Shown piece by piece: positions 43,607-52,039 of a DNA stretch of 64,000 nt. Position numbers and translations under genes: made by a program. The stretch covers positions 682,001-746,000 of the forward strand of contig NZ_FOQA01000001.1 in assembly GCF_900113635.1 (NCBI RefSeq). Direction: 5' to 3'. This DNA comes from Tindallia magadiensis (GTDB lineage Bacteria; Bacillota; Clostridia; Peptostreptococcales; Tindalliaceae). The notes under the pieces are model-generated. The model had not been told where the DNA came from, searched no databases, and saw only the letters and a list, made by a program, of their open reading frames with translations. Each line of letters starts with the position of its first letter. Position 1 is the first letter of the stretch.

Positions 43607-44653
43607 TTAATCTAATGTTTCGATCCATTCCATATAATCAGGAATCATGGTGCTTTTTACGTCCATATAAAACTCCCATGTTTCTTCCGCATTCAAGTAA
43701 TGAGCTACTACCCCCATGTCCTTAAAGCTTTCTTGCAGCTCTGGCAGCTCTGCTATTTCACCAATCGCTGTCGATATTCTATCAATCAAAGCAGGATCTG
43801 TTCCTTTAATAGCCCATAATGCGATTGGATGTCTTTCTCTACCATCTTCTATACCAAACTCGGATACATTCGGCACTTCTTCCATCAATGGATCCCGTTC
43901 TACCAATGGTTGTGTATTAACCATCACGGTCATATCACCGTCTTGATGAAGCGGTACAGCTGCGGCTAAACTCAGATGCCCAACATCTACATGTCCTCCT
44001 GTTAAGTTCAAGGCAACATCTGCGCCACCTTCTAAGCCTACAAAAATATAATCAAGTTCATCAGGTGGTAAGATTTTTTCTACAATATAATGTCGTACAT
44101 TACCTTCTCCCTGACCTCCAAATACAACCTCTCCTGGATTTTCTTGAATATATTCTATTAACTCATCTAAGGTTTCCCAAGGTGCTCCTGAACGGTTCCC
44201 TATGACAAAGGTTGGACTCGCCAATGTTGCAACTGCTTCAAAATCATCAATTGTATAACCTCTGTCGCCAGCCGCTGGTTCAAACAGCAATGGACCTGTA
44301 TGTCCCCAAAAAAACATATTAGAGTCCGGTGATTGATTGGCAACATGGTAAGCCGCTTCTGTACTCATTCCACCCGGCATGTTTACAATATTGGCATTAA
44401 TCCCAAATTCTCTTAAATATTCTGCCATGTATCTAGCCGTCAGATCATTGGACCCACCTGCACCAAACCCAACAATAACATCAATGTCCACGTCTTCCTC
44501 TGCTGCATCCGCAGATGCTTCTGTTTCTTCTGCTGATTCTTCCATCTCCGTTGGTGCTGCCTCTTCCACTGGTTCTTCTCCACCACATCCAGTTACCATT
44601 CCTCCTATTAGAATAAGAGCCAGTAACAAAAGTAGTATTCTTCTGATATTCAT
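43607..44653 (-). CDS. tctC: TctC-type tricarboxylate-binding lipoprotein (paralogue 1)
   Basis: This is a 348-aa secreted binding protein of the Bug/TctC family with lipobox MVTGC. An acidic low-complexity linker (EEAAPTEMEESAEETEA) precedes the binding domain. The family motif is VIVGFGAGGSNDLTARYMAE, with NMPGGMSTEAAYHV and GGHVDVGHLSL. The start ATG 44653 follows AAAGGGGGA; a longer frame to 44692 is rejected. It is the third of three tandem paralogues and the nearest to TctB/TctA. Confidence 0.93.
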   Translation of the reverse strand: MNIRRILLLLLALILIGGMVTGCGGEEPVEEAAPTEMEESAEETEASADAAEEDVDIDVIVGFGAGGSNDLTARYMAEYLREFGINANIVNMPGGMSTEAAYHVANQSPDSNMFFWGHTGPLLFEPAAGDRGYTIDDFEAVATLASPTFVIGNRSGAPWETLDELIEYIQENPGEVVFGGQGEGNVRHYIVEKILPPDELDYIFVGLEGGADVALNLTGGHVDVGHLSLAAAVPLHQDGDMTVMVNTQPLVERDPLMEEVPNVSEFGIEDGRERHPIALWAIKGTDPALIDRISTAIGEIAELPELQESFKDMGVVAHYLNAEETWEFYMDVKSTMIPDYMEWIETLD

Positions 44654-44746
44654 ATCAATATCCCCCTTTAGGGTCCCAGTCAGTTTATACAATCACCCAA
44701 CATTGCGTTTTTCATCTCCATATTTCAGCCGTATTATGAATTCTTT

Positions 44747-44775
44747 TGTCGAAGCGCCGTATCAGCGCTTCGACA
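44747..44775 (-). repeat. Intergenic hairpin between tctC paralogues 2 and 1
   Basis: A perfect 11-bp stem TGTCGAAGCGC / GCGCTTCGACA with a 7-base loop lies ~40 bases after the stop of paralogue 2. There is no T tract on the minus strand. As with the hairpin at 43519 it may stabilise the upstream message or attenuate transcription. Confidence 0.65.
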
Positions 44776-44816
44776 TGGTTATGATCACTTTACTTTATCA
44801 ATCTGCTGAAAATTTT

Positions 44817-45866
44817 TTAGTCTTCAAATGCCTCAACCCATTCAACAAATCGGGGTAACATATCATCCTGCACATCCATAAAAAATTCCCATTGCTCTTC
44901 AGGATTCAGATAATGGGCGATAATCCCAATATCTTGATAGTTTTGAATTAACGTTTCACTTTGAGAAGCTTGTTCAACCGCATTACTTACACGGTCAATA
45001 AGTTCTTGTGGAGCTCCCTTAGGTGCCCATAAGCCTAGTGGATGTGGTTCTTTCGCATCAATTCCAAATTCTTCTATGTTTGGAATATCCGGCATTAATG
45101 GATCTCTATCAACCAATATTTGCGTATTAACTAATACTGATAAGTCTCCATCTTCATGTAATGGTCTTGCCGCCGCCAAACTCATATGCCCTAAATCTAC
45201 GTGCCCACCTGTTAAGTTCAACGCAACATCAGCACCTCCACCCAGGCCAACGTAGGTGTAGTCTAATTCATTCGGATCAAGAATCAATTCTGCAATAAAA
45301 TGCATCATATTTCCTTCGCCCTGACCACCAAGCACCACTTCGCCCGGATTTTCTCGAATATATTCAATCAAACTTTCCATATCATCCCAAGGTGCATCTG
45401 CTTTTGATGCCAAAGCAAATGTAGGACTGGCTAACAATCCAGCTGGCTCAAAATCATCTATCGTAAAACCTCTATCACCTGTCGCTGGCTCAAACAGCAT
45501 AATCAGTGGATGTGCCCACATAAACATATGCGAATCTGGTGCCTGCGTTGATACGTGATAGGCCGCTTCCGTACCCATACCTCCAGGCATGTTAATAACG
45601 TCCGCATTAACGCCAAATTCTCTTAATGCTTCTGCTAAGTATCGTGCCGACATATCATTCGATCCACCTGCTCCAAATCCAACGACGATATCAATGTTAA
45701 TTTCCTCAAGCTCTTCACCAGTATCTGCTGGTTCTTCAGCAACTTCATCTCCCGGCTCATCAGCAGGTGCTTCAGCTGGCGCTTCTTCCTGTCCACCACA
45801 ACCTGCTAATAAGGTTACTACCATTACCATTGCTAACATCAATAATAAGATTTTTTTCTTTTGCAT
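44817..45866 (-). CDS. tctC: TctC-type tricarboxylate-binding lipoprotein (paralogue 2)
   Basis: This 349-aa protein has lipobox LLAGC and an acidic linker (EEAPAEAPADEPGDEVAEE). Its Bug-family binding domain is close to the two neighbours (VGFGAGGSNDMSARYLAE, NMPGGMGTEAAYHVS, GGHVDLGHMSLAAARPLH). It binds a carboxylate outside the membrane and delivers it to TctAB. It has its own near-consensus promoter upstream. Sequence differences lie in ligand-proximal loops (KADAPWDDM versus RSGAPWETW), so ligand preference may differ between paralogues. Confidence 0.93.
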   Translation of the reverse strand: MQKKKILLLMLAMVMVVTLLAGCGGQEEAPAEAPADEPGDEVAEEPADTGEELEEINIDIVVGFGAGGSNDMSARYLAEALREFGVNADVINMPGGMGTEAAYHVSTQAPDSHMFMWAHPLIMLFEPATGDRGFTIDDFEPAGLLASPTFALASKADAPWDDMESLIEYIRENPGEVVLGGQGEGNMMHFIAELILDPNELDYTYVGLGGGADVALNLTGGHVDLGHMSLAAARPLHEDGDLSVLVNTQILVDRDPLMPDIPNIEEFGIDAKEPHPLGLWAPKGAPQELIDRVSNAVEQASQSETLIQNYQDIGIIAHYLNPEEQWEFFMDVQDDMLPRFVEWVEAFED

Positions 45867-45987
45867 TATACAAGTCCCCCTTTTTTATAACTTACCTTTT
45901 GATCCACAGCAGATGCATTGTTTGTTCGCAACTCACCTCCCTACCACAAAATTGCAGCAAATTGTGAATGCTTCTAAACTTTCAGTC

Positions 45988-46016
45988 ATTATACAATATA
46001 TGTATTGATTTTTCAA
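45988..46016 (-). promoter_or_regulatory. Sigma-A promoter of tctC paralogue 2
   Basis: On the minus strand TTGAAA (46011-46016), a 17-base spacer and TATAAT (45988-45993) lie ~120 bases before the start. It sits in the 320-base gap 45867-46186, which holds only this promoter and the terminator of paralogue 3. Confidence 0.72.
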
Positions 46017-46130
46017 TCTTTATTGAAATCAAAATCATCAAACAATTGTTATCCTTTCTTTAGACCCATTCTTTTGCAACAGGTTCCTATTTTACTTCAG
46101 CGAAATCTATTTTTCTTTCTTTTTTCATTT

Positions 46131-46167
46131 AAAACGTAAAACGACCCCCTATGCAGGAGATCGTTTT
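46131..46167 (-). terminator. Terminator of tctC paralogue 3
   Basis: AAAACGACCCCC (46138-46149) pairs with GGAGATCGTTTT (46156-46167) at 10 of 12 positions. On the minus strand a T-rich stretch (TTTTACGTTTT) follows. It begins ~20 bases after the stop. Confidence 0.68.
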
Positions 46168-46186
46168 ATCATTAAATCATCTATGA

Positions 46187-47227
46187 CTAGTCAATCGTTT
46201 CATGCCATGCCTGAAAATCAGGCACTACTTCTTCATGTATTTGCATATAGAAATTCATTGTATCCTGAGCGTTCAGATAGTGAGCAATCAGGCCACTGTT
46301 CATAAAGTTTTCTTGCAAAGTCTCGTTTTCTGCCGCTTTTTCCATAGCAGCACTAATGCGAGCTATTAATGCTGGATCTGTTCCTCTAGGCGCAAAAAGT
46401 GAAATAGAATGTGGTTCTGCCGGAGCATTTGATACTTCTGTAATATTTGGAATTTCAGGCATTAGTGGATCTCTATCGACAAGAATCTGCGTATTGACCA
46501 ATACCGTTAAATCCCCTTCTGCATGTAAAGGTCTTGCCGCTGCCAAACTCAAATGACCAACATCCACATGTCCTCCTGTTAAATTCAAAGAAACATCAGC
46601 TCCACCTTCAAAAGCAATATAGGTGTAGTCCAACTCGTCCTGAGGAAGCATATTAACCGCATAATAATGCATCATACTACCTTCCCCTTGACCACCTAAG
46701 GTTACTTCACCCGGATTTTCCTGAATGTATTCAATCAACTCTTCCCAAGTTTCCCAGGGAGCTCCTGACCTGGAACCAATACTAAAAGTCGGGCTTGCCA
46801 ACATACCTACCGCATCAAAATCTTCAATAGTATATCCTCGATCTCCTATCGCAGGCTCAAAAATAAGTGTCATTGCCTGACTCCAGAAAAATACATTGGA
46901 ATCCACGGGCTGATTCGCCACATAGTATGCTGCTTCTGAACCCATTCCTCCCGCCATATTAATAACATCAGCATATATTCCGTATTCTCTTAATGCTTCC
47001 GCCATATAGCGAGCAGCAACATCATTAGAACCTCCAGCACCAAATCCTACAATAATATCAATGTTTACATCTTCTTCCGTTGCTGTTTCATCTGTTTCTG
47101 CTGGTTCTTCAGCTCCATTAGTTGGTGCTGGCTCTTCAGCCGGTTCCTCCGTACCTCCACACCCTGCTAGTATCGAAGTAATCATCACAAAAACTAATAA
47201 TAGGATCCATCTTTTGTTTTTCTTCAT
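46187..47227 (-). CDS. tctC: TctC-type tricarboxylate-binding lipoprotein (paralogue 3)
   Basis: This 346-aa protein has lipobox ILAGC and an acidic linker (EEPAEEPAPTNGAEEPAE). The binding domain shows VGFGAGGSNDVAARYMAE, NMAGGMGSEAAYYVANQ and GGHVDVGHLSLAAARPLH. It is the first of the three paralogues in transcription order and has a consensus promoter and a terminator of its own. It can therefore be expressed as a single-gene unit, apart from TctAB. Confidence 0.93.
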   Translation of the reverse strand: MKKNKRWILLLVFVMITSILAGCGGTEEPAEEPAPTNGAEEPAETDETATEEDVNIDIIVGFGAGGSNDVAARYMAEALREYGIYADVINMAGGMGSEAAYYVANQPVDSNVFFWSQAMTLIFEPAIGDRGYTIEDFDAVGMLASPTFSIGSRSGAPWETWEELIEYIQENPGEVTLGGQGEGSMMHYYAVNMLPQDELDYTYIAFEGGADVSLNLTGGHVDVGHLSLAAARPLHAEGDLTVLVNTQILVDRDPLMPEIPNITEVSNAPAEPHSISLFAPRGTDPALIARISAAMEKAAENETLQENFMNSGLIAHYLNAQDTMNFYMQIHEEVVPDFQAWHETID

Positions 47228-47348
47228 CTTATTTCCCCCTGTCTTTCTATAGCTACTTTACCTTATCCATTCCATTTAAGTTTTTGCATTTTCTTTTAAG
47301 CAAAAGTCACCTCCCTCATCTTTTTTTATACCCTTTTGATAATTGCTT

Positions 47349-47377
47349 ATTATACACTCATCACCATATAATTGCAA
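47349..47377 (-). promoter_or_regulatory. Sigma-A promoter of tctC paralogue 3
   Basis: On the minus strand TTGCAA (47372-47377) is followed after 17 bases by a perfect TATAAT (47349-47354), ~120 bases before the start. Confidence 0.72.
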
Positions 47378-47438
47378 TATTTTGATAAATAAAAATTTTC
47401 AATATTTACACTTTCCACTTGTTGACGGTTTACATTTA

Positions 47439-47483
47439 CAAAAAAGACCCAACTATCTCCAAAAGAGAATAATTGGGTCTTTT
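47439..47483 (-). terminator. Terminator of glmS
   Basis: AAAGACCCAA (about 47443-47452) pairs with TTGGGTCTTT (47473-47482), and on the minus strand TTTTTTG follows. It lies 14 bases after the glmS stop. Confidence 0.82.
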
Positions 47484-47496
47484 GATTTAAATGTCT

Positions 47497-49326
47497 CTAT
47501 TCTACCGTTACAGATTTAGCTAAATTCTTTGGTTTATCAACGTCAGCTCCTCTTGCAACTGCCATATAATAGGAAAAAAGTTGCAAAGGCACCACCGAAA
47601 GAACCGGCGAAAGGATATCCAGTGTATCCGGTACAGAAAAGACAACATCCGCCGATTGTTGCATTTCTTTTTCGAGGGACGCTTTTGTTACAGCTATGAC
47701 GTAAGCTCCTCTAGCTTTTACCTCTTTCATATTCGATACCATTTTATCATAGAGTGGTTCTTGTGTTGCCATAGCAACTACCAAGGTCCCTTTTTCCAAT
47801 AAAGCAATGGTTCCATGTTTTAACTCTCCAGCGGCAATCGCTTCAGAATGTACATAGGAAATTTCTTTTAACTTAAGTGAACCTTCTCTAGCGGTATAAT
47901 CATCAAGTCCGCGCCCAATATAAAACGCATGATGTTGATGAATCTGTTTATTAGCCAATTCTTTAATTTTCTCCTGATGGTCTAAGATTTGCTGAATTTT
48001 AGACGGTAATTCTTTTAACTCCTGTACAATCTTTGTTATTTCTTCCTGAGGCATCTGTGCTCTTAACTCAGCCATTTTTAATCCAATCAGATAAAGAGCC
48101 ATCACTTGTGTAATATAAGCTTTTGTGGATGCCACCGCAATCTCTGGACCTGCCCAGGTGTAAAAAACATCTTGTGCTTCTCTGGAAATACGGCTCCCTA
48201 CTACATTGGTCACCGTCATTACATGAGCGCCTTTCATTTTAGCTTCTCTGAGTGCCGCTAAGGTATCTGCCGTTTCTCCCGACTGACTGACCGCAATAAC
48301 CAATGTTCTTTCATCGACAAAAGGATCTCTGTATCGAAACTCAGAGGCAATCTCTACTTCAACAGGAATTCGCACAAATTTTTCAATCGCTGCTTTTCCA
48401 ACTAAACCTGCGTGCCAAGCGGTTCCACAAGCAATGATAATTATTTTCTTAAGATGATTCAATTGCTCCGGTGTTAAACTTAACTCATCCAATAAAATGC
48501 GATTTTCATCATCTAAACGTGGCATCAAGGTGTCCCGAACCGCTTTAGGCTGTTCATACATTTCTTTTAACATAAAATGCTCGTATCCGCCTTTTTCAGC
48601 CGATTCTAAGTCCCAGGTTACTTTGTATATGCTTCTCTCCACCGGCATGCCCAACTCGTCAAAAATATCGATATTGTCTTTGGTAAGGACTGCCATTTCA
48701 CCATCTTCAAGAAAATATACATCTCTGGTATATTTCAAAAGTGCTGGTATATCCGATGCAATATAATTTTCACCTTGTCCAATCCCTACTACAAGAGGAC
48801 TATCTTTTCGAACAGCTACCATCTTACTCGGTTCCTCTTTGCAGATAACACCAATGGCATAGGCACCTTCCATCCGTTGAACTGCTTTTTGTACGGCTTG
48901 AATAAGATCCCCTTCATAATAATGTTCTATAAGATGAGCAATCACTTCTGTATCCGTTTCAGTAGTGAATTCAGCTCCCAAGGTATTTAACCATTCTTTT
49001 AACCTCATATAATTTTCAATAATCCCATTATGCACCACTGCAATTTTTCCACCATAACTGGAATGAGGATGTGCATTAATATCGTTCGGTTCTCCGTGAG
49101 TTGCCCACCGAGTATGACCGATACCCAACGTTCCAGGAACTCGGTGTTTATTCAGATGCTCTTCTAATACAGCCAGCCTCCCCTTGAATTTTCTTACCGT
49201 AATTCCTTGTTCGGTATAGATTGCAACTCCAGCAGAATCATAGCCTCTATACTCTAATTTCTGTAGCCCTTCTATTAAGATGGGAGCTGTTTGCTGCTCT
49301 CCAATATATCCAACAATTCCACACAT
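47497..49326 (-). CDS. glmS: Glutamine--fructose-6-phosphate aminotransferase (isomerizing)
   Basis: This 609-aa enzyme makes glucosamine-6-phosphate from fructose-6-phosphate and glutamine, the first step to UDP-GlcNAc. The N-terminal glutaminase domain starts MCGIVGYIG (Cys2 is the nucleophile), with HTRWATHGEPND and HNGIIENY. Two SIS sugar-isomerase domains follow (IIACGTAWHAG, SQSGETADTLAAL, GRGLDDYTAREGSLKLKE), and the C-terminus is the invariant KNLAKSVTVE. The length is standard. Its leader carries a glmS ribozyme, so expression is shut down by its own product. Confidence 0.97.
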   Translation of the reverse strand: MCGIVGYIGEQQTAPILIEGLQKLEYRGYDSAGVAIYTEQGITVRKFKGRLAVLEEHLNKHRVPGTLGIGHTRWATHGEPNDINAHPHSSYGGKIAVVHNGIIENYMRLKEWLNTLGAEFTTETDTEVIAHLIEHYYEGDLIQAVQKAVQRMEGAYAIGVICKEEPSKMVAVRKDSPLVVGIGQGENYIASDIPALLKYTRDVYFLEDGEMAVLTKDNIDIFDELGMPVERSIYKVTWDLESAEKGGYEHFMLKEMYEQPKAVRDTLMPRLDDENRILLDELSLTPEQLNHLKKIIIIACGTAWHAGLVGKAAIEKFVRIPVEVEIASEFRYRDPFVDERTLVIAVSQSGETADTLAALREAKMKGAHVMTVTNVVGSRISREAQDVFYTWAGPEIAVASTKAYITQVMALYLIGLKMAELRAQMPQEEITKIVQELKELPSKIQQILDHQEKIKELANKQIHQHHAFYIGRGLDDYTAREGSLKLKEISYVHSEAIAAGELKHGTIALLEKGTLVVAMATQEPLYDKMVSNMKEVKARGAYVIAVTKASLEKEMQQSADVVFSVPDTLDILSPVLSVVPLQLFSYYMAVARGADVDKPKNLAKSVTVE

Positions 49327-49429
49327 ATGATAAATGACCCCTTTCGCCCTTCAAAACATTTTAATTGTATTTTTCATTATACTGATTTATTTTCTGCACA
49401 AAAACCAGACCTCTAACAAATTGTCACAG

Positions 49430-49577
49430 GTATTCACTCAAAGCACTTTGTACTGCCAATCACTTGCCAGTTTTGTCGCTTCTTTTTCGGTGGTGAAGTC
49501 ACCGCAGGGCATCCGCCGATCAATCGATACTCCCTGTCCCTCGTCAACTCATCATTAACTCTATGAGTCCAGGCGCT
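49430..49577 (-). ncRNA. glmS self-cleaving ribozyme riboswitch
   Basis: On the minus strand the leader shows the conserved core: the cleavage-site segment AGCGCCTGGACT (scission before the G at 49576), then TTGACGAGG, ATCGA, and CGGCGGATGCCCTGCGG. Further paired elements follow up to about 49430. In this class the RNA cleaves itself when glucosamine-6-phosphate binds, and the downstream glmS mRNA is then degraded. The 344-base gap 49327-49670 otherwise holds only the glmS leader and ribosome site. The 3' edge of the element is approximate. Confidence 0.93.
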
Positions 49578-49670
49578 TGGTATAGCTATTTAATTGTAGG
49601 TAAAGACACAGCATCACCCCTTTCAAAGTACTTATTTTTTAATATTTTTTGTAAGACAATTGTTCGAAGC

Positions 49671-51017
49671 TTACCCTAATCTTGCCTGTATGGTGTCTGC
49701 TAATCCTTGTGCCATGCTATTTAGTTCTTCCTGATTTTCGCCTTCCAGCATAACTCTCACCAAGGCTTCTGTTCCTGAAGGTCTTATCAGAACTCGTCCC
49801 TTGCCATCCATCTTCGCCTCTAGACAATCTATTTCTTTACAGATTTCCGGGTCATCCAAGTATTGATTTTTTTTGCTGTTTTCTACTTTAGCATTTACCA
49901 AAACTTGTGGATAACTTTTCATCACCGATGCCAATTGCGATAGGGGCTCTTTCTTCTCCAGCAATAAACTAGTTAACATCAGTGAAGTTAATAACCCATC
50001 TCCTGTTGTGCTTTGCTCTGAATAAATAATATGGCCTGATTGTTCGCCACCCAGAACAAAATTAGACTTTTTCATCTCTTCAATGACGTATCGATCGCCT
50101 ACTTTTGTACGAATTAATTTACACCCATGTTCTTTAAGGGCCAATTCCAGTCCCAGATTACTCATAACCGTTGTCACCAATGTGTTTTGGGGTAGTTTGT
50201 TTTTTTCTTTTAGTCTTAGCGCCAATAATGCCATGATTTTATCCCCATCAACAATAGCTCCTTTTTCATCTACAGCAATAAGTCGATCCGCATCTCCATC
50301 ATAAGCAAATCCAAAATGACTATTGGTTTCTACTACTTTTTTCTGAAGATTTTTTACATGAGTAGAGCCACTGTCTTTATTAATATTTACTCCGTCAGGC
50401 TGATCATTAATAACATGCACTTTTGCTCCTAGCGCTGCAAATACTTCTGGAGCAATACGAAAAGCAGCTCCATTAGCTGTGTCTATCGTAATGGTAAAAG
50501 AGCTGTAATCTCCAGCAGCACTTTCTTTTAAGTGTTTCACGTATTGGTCAACATCCACTTCCTTGTGCCGCCATTTTCCCATATTTTTCGATTCAACACT
50601 AGTACCCATTTTGATAGGATCTTTCATCATTTCTTCTATCTTATCTTCTAGCTGATCATCTAACTTAAAACCTTCATTGTTAAAAAATTTTATTCCATTA
50701 TATTCCGCAGGATTATGAGAAGCTGAAATCATCACGCCACATGAGGCTTGAGTACTTTTTGTTAAGTATGCAACACCTGGTGTTGGTATAATACCAACAC
50801 CCGCTACATCCACACCCATACTAAAAAAACCAGCACTCAGAGATGCTTCCAGCATATCACAAGATCTTCGAGTGTCCTTTCCTATAATCACCATAGGTTT
50901 ATGAAATGTTTCCAGCATCACACAGGCGCAAGCTTTAGCCATTTTATAGGCCATTTCCGGTGTCAATTCTTCTCCTGCAATGCCTCGAACACCATCCGTT
51001 CCAAAGAGTCTCGCCAT
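49671..51017 (-). CDS. glmM: Phosphoglucosamine mutase
   Basis: This 448-aa enzyme converts glucosamine-6-phosphate to glucosamine-1-phosphate. Motifs are ARLFGTDGVRGIAG at the N-terminus, the phosphoserine loop MISASHNPAEYNGIKFF, the metal loop DGDADRLI, the sugar loop GGEQSGHII and the phosphate-binding IRPSGTEALVRVM. It is followed by the glmS ribozyme and glmS, with no clear terminator between, so both may share transcripts. The start ATG 51017 is preceded by a GGGGGAAGATG-like site. Confidence 0.96.
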   Translation of the reverse strand: MARLFGTDGVRGIAGEELTPEMAYKMAKACACVMLETFHKPMVIIGKDTRRSCDMLEASLSAGFFSMGVDVAGVGIIPTPGVAYLTKSTQASCGVMISASHNPAEYNGIKFFNNEGFKLDDQLEDKIEEMMKDPIKMGTSVESKNMGKWRHKEVDVDQYVKHLKESAAGDYSSFTITIDTANGAAFRIAPEVFAALGAKVHVINDQPDGVNINKDSGSTHVKNLQKKVVETNSHFGFAYDGDADRLIAVDEKGAIVDGDKIMALLALRLKEKNKLPQNTLVTTVMSNLGLELALKEHGCKLIRTKVGDRYVIEEMKKSNFVLGGEQSGHIIYSEQSTTGDGLLTSLMLTSLLLEKKEPLSQLASVMKSYPQVLVNAKVENSKKNQYLDDPEICKEIDCLEAKMDGKGRVLIRPSGTEALVRVMLEGENQEELNSMAQGLADTIQARLG

Positions 51018-51129
51018 GCAACATCTTCCCCCTCTATTTCTTCATTGATTTGTTTATTGTAGCATAATGCTTGAAAAAACACAATGTAGCGTTTTTTGTC
51101 ATTCAGATACTTAAATATTATTTTTCTTC

Positions 51130-51158
51130 TTGCATTCTTTCCATCTATCATGTAGAAT
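51130..51158 (+). promoter_or_regulatory. Sigma-A promoter of the DUF1858-hemerythrin operon
   Basis: TTGCAT (51130-51135), a 17-base spacer and TAGAAT (51153-51158) lie ~50 bases before the DUF1858 start, in the divergent gap shared with glmM. Confidence 0.6.
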
Positions 51159-51206
51159 AAAAAGAAAACAATCCCAACCATTTCACTCGGGATTAAAGGA
51201 GCTGTT

Positions 51207-51404
51207 ATGATGTCTGTAAAAAAAACAATGACCATCGGAGAAATTTTACGCAAGGACCCTCAATACGCAACCAAACTAATGCAATTCGGAATGGGCTGCA
51301 TCGGTTGTCCGTCTGCTCAAACAGAATCCTTAGAGGAGGCAGCATTGGTACACGGAGTGGATGCTGACAGATTAGTGGATGCACTTAACAAGGAGGATGC
51401 TTAA
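51207..51404 (+). CDS. DUF1858 small redox-disulfide protein
   Basis: This 65-aa protein has the DUF1858 fold: [24 protein letters not shown], then [21 protein letters not shown]. The paired cysteines (CIGC) form the putative redox disulfide. Such domains are known near hybrid-cluster proteins and hemerythrin-like iron-repair proteins. Here it heads a three-gene operon ending in a hemerythrin. The ribosome site is AAAGGAG. Its last base overlaps the next start (TTAATGAGC region). Confidence 0.88.
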   Translation: MMSVKKTMTIGEILRKDPQYATKLMQFGMGCIGCPSAQTESLEEAALVHGVDADRLVDALNKEDA

Positions 51405-52039
51405 TGAGCTTATTTGTCGGACCTATTCATCATTGGCTTTTCAGCAAAATCAAATTGGCTGAAGAAATTGAAAGAGAGGTCATTGATTTCGCTCTAAGCA
51501 AGCACCTCTTAACCCCTAATGTTTTCGAAGTAGTCAAACAAAAATTCGAACCGCCAACACCAGAAACACCATTGGAGTCTCAGATTGATCACGAAAATAT
51601 TCACACTTGGCTTCAGCATCGAATTCTTCAAACAGAAACAAGAATGGCGTTTTTCATAACTGAAATCTTGAAATCAAATTTAACGACCAAAAAAGACCTT
51701 CTTATCATCTATAAGAAAAATGCTGAAAAAGTAGCCAACAACTTGCACGAGGTTCCTTCAAATCCTGAAGACATGCTTCAGTCCATTCATCATTACCTAT
51801 TGGAAGGAATGCCTTGTGACCAGGCTCAAAGAATCATTGAAAAAAACGAAAGCAAAATAGCCTGGCTTTATGATCCATGCCTTCATAAACAATACTGGGA
51901 TACGATAAATGGCAATGTGCATCATTACTACGATTTTCGAAAAGCATGGATCCAATCTTTTGTTCATCACTTAAAACCTTCTTGGAATTACAAACTAAAC
52001 TCCCAAGGAATACATCAAATAGAAAGCGAGGTGATGTAA
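51404..52039 (+). CDS. Hypothetical His-rich protein in hemerythrin operon
   Basis: I do not recognise this 211-aa family. It is soluble, mostly helical and rich in His and acidic/basic residues: GPIHHWLFSKIK at the N-terminus, QIDHENIHTWLQHRI near 65-78, SIHHYLLEGMPCDQ, and YDPCLHKQYW with NVHHYYDF and FVHHLKPSW in the last 60 residues. Two cysteines and several HH pairs could bind metal or heme. It is translationally coupled to DUF1858 upstream (one-base overlap) and abuts the hemerythrin gene downstream, so the three proteins probably act together, perhaps in O2/NO response or iron handling. Confidence 0.75.
   Translation: MSLFVGPIHHWLFSKIKLAEEIEREVIDFALSKHLLTPNVFEVVKQKFEPPTPETPLESQIDHENIHTWLQHRILQTETRMAFFITEILKSNLTTKKDLLIIYKKNAEKVANNLHEVPSNPEDMLQSIHHYLLEGMPCDQAQRIIEKNESKIAWLYDPCLHKQYWDTINGNVHHYYDFRKAWIQSFVHHLKPSWNYKLNSQGIHQIESEVM

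Noticed and set aside
44379-44858. Ser/Pro-rich 159-codon plus-strand frame opposite tctC paralogue 1
   Set aside because: It is the mirror of the acidic linker and the N-terminal part of the lipoprotein; no ribosome site. The same applies to the similar frame at 45589-46008.
43519-47483. CRISPR or transposon-type repeats among the repeated hairpins and paralogues of the tct region
   Set aside because: The inverted repeats differ in sequence from each other and lie between genes as single stems; there are no direct repeats with spacers and no transposase.
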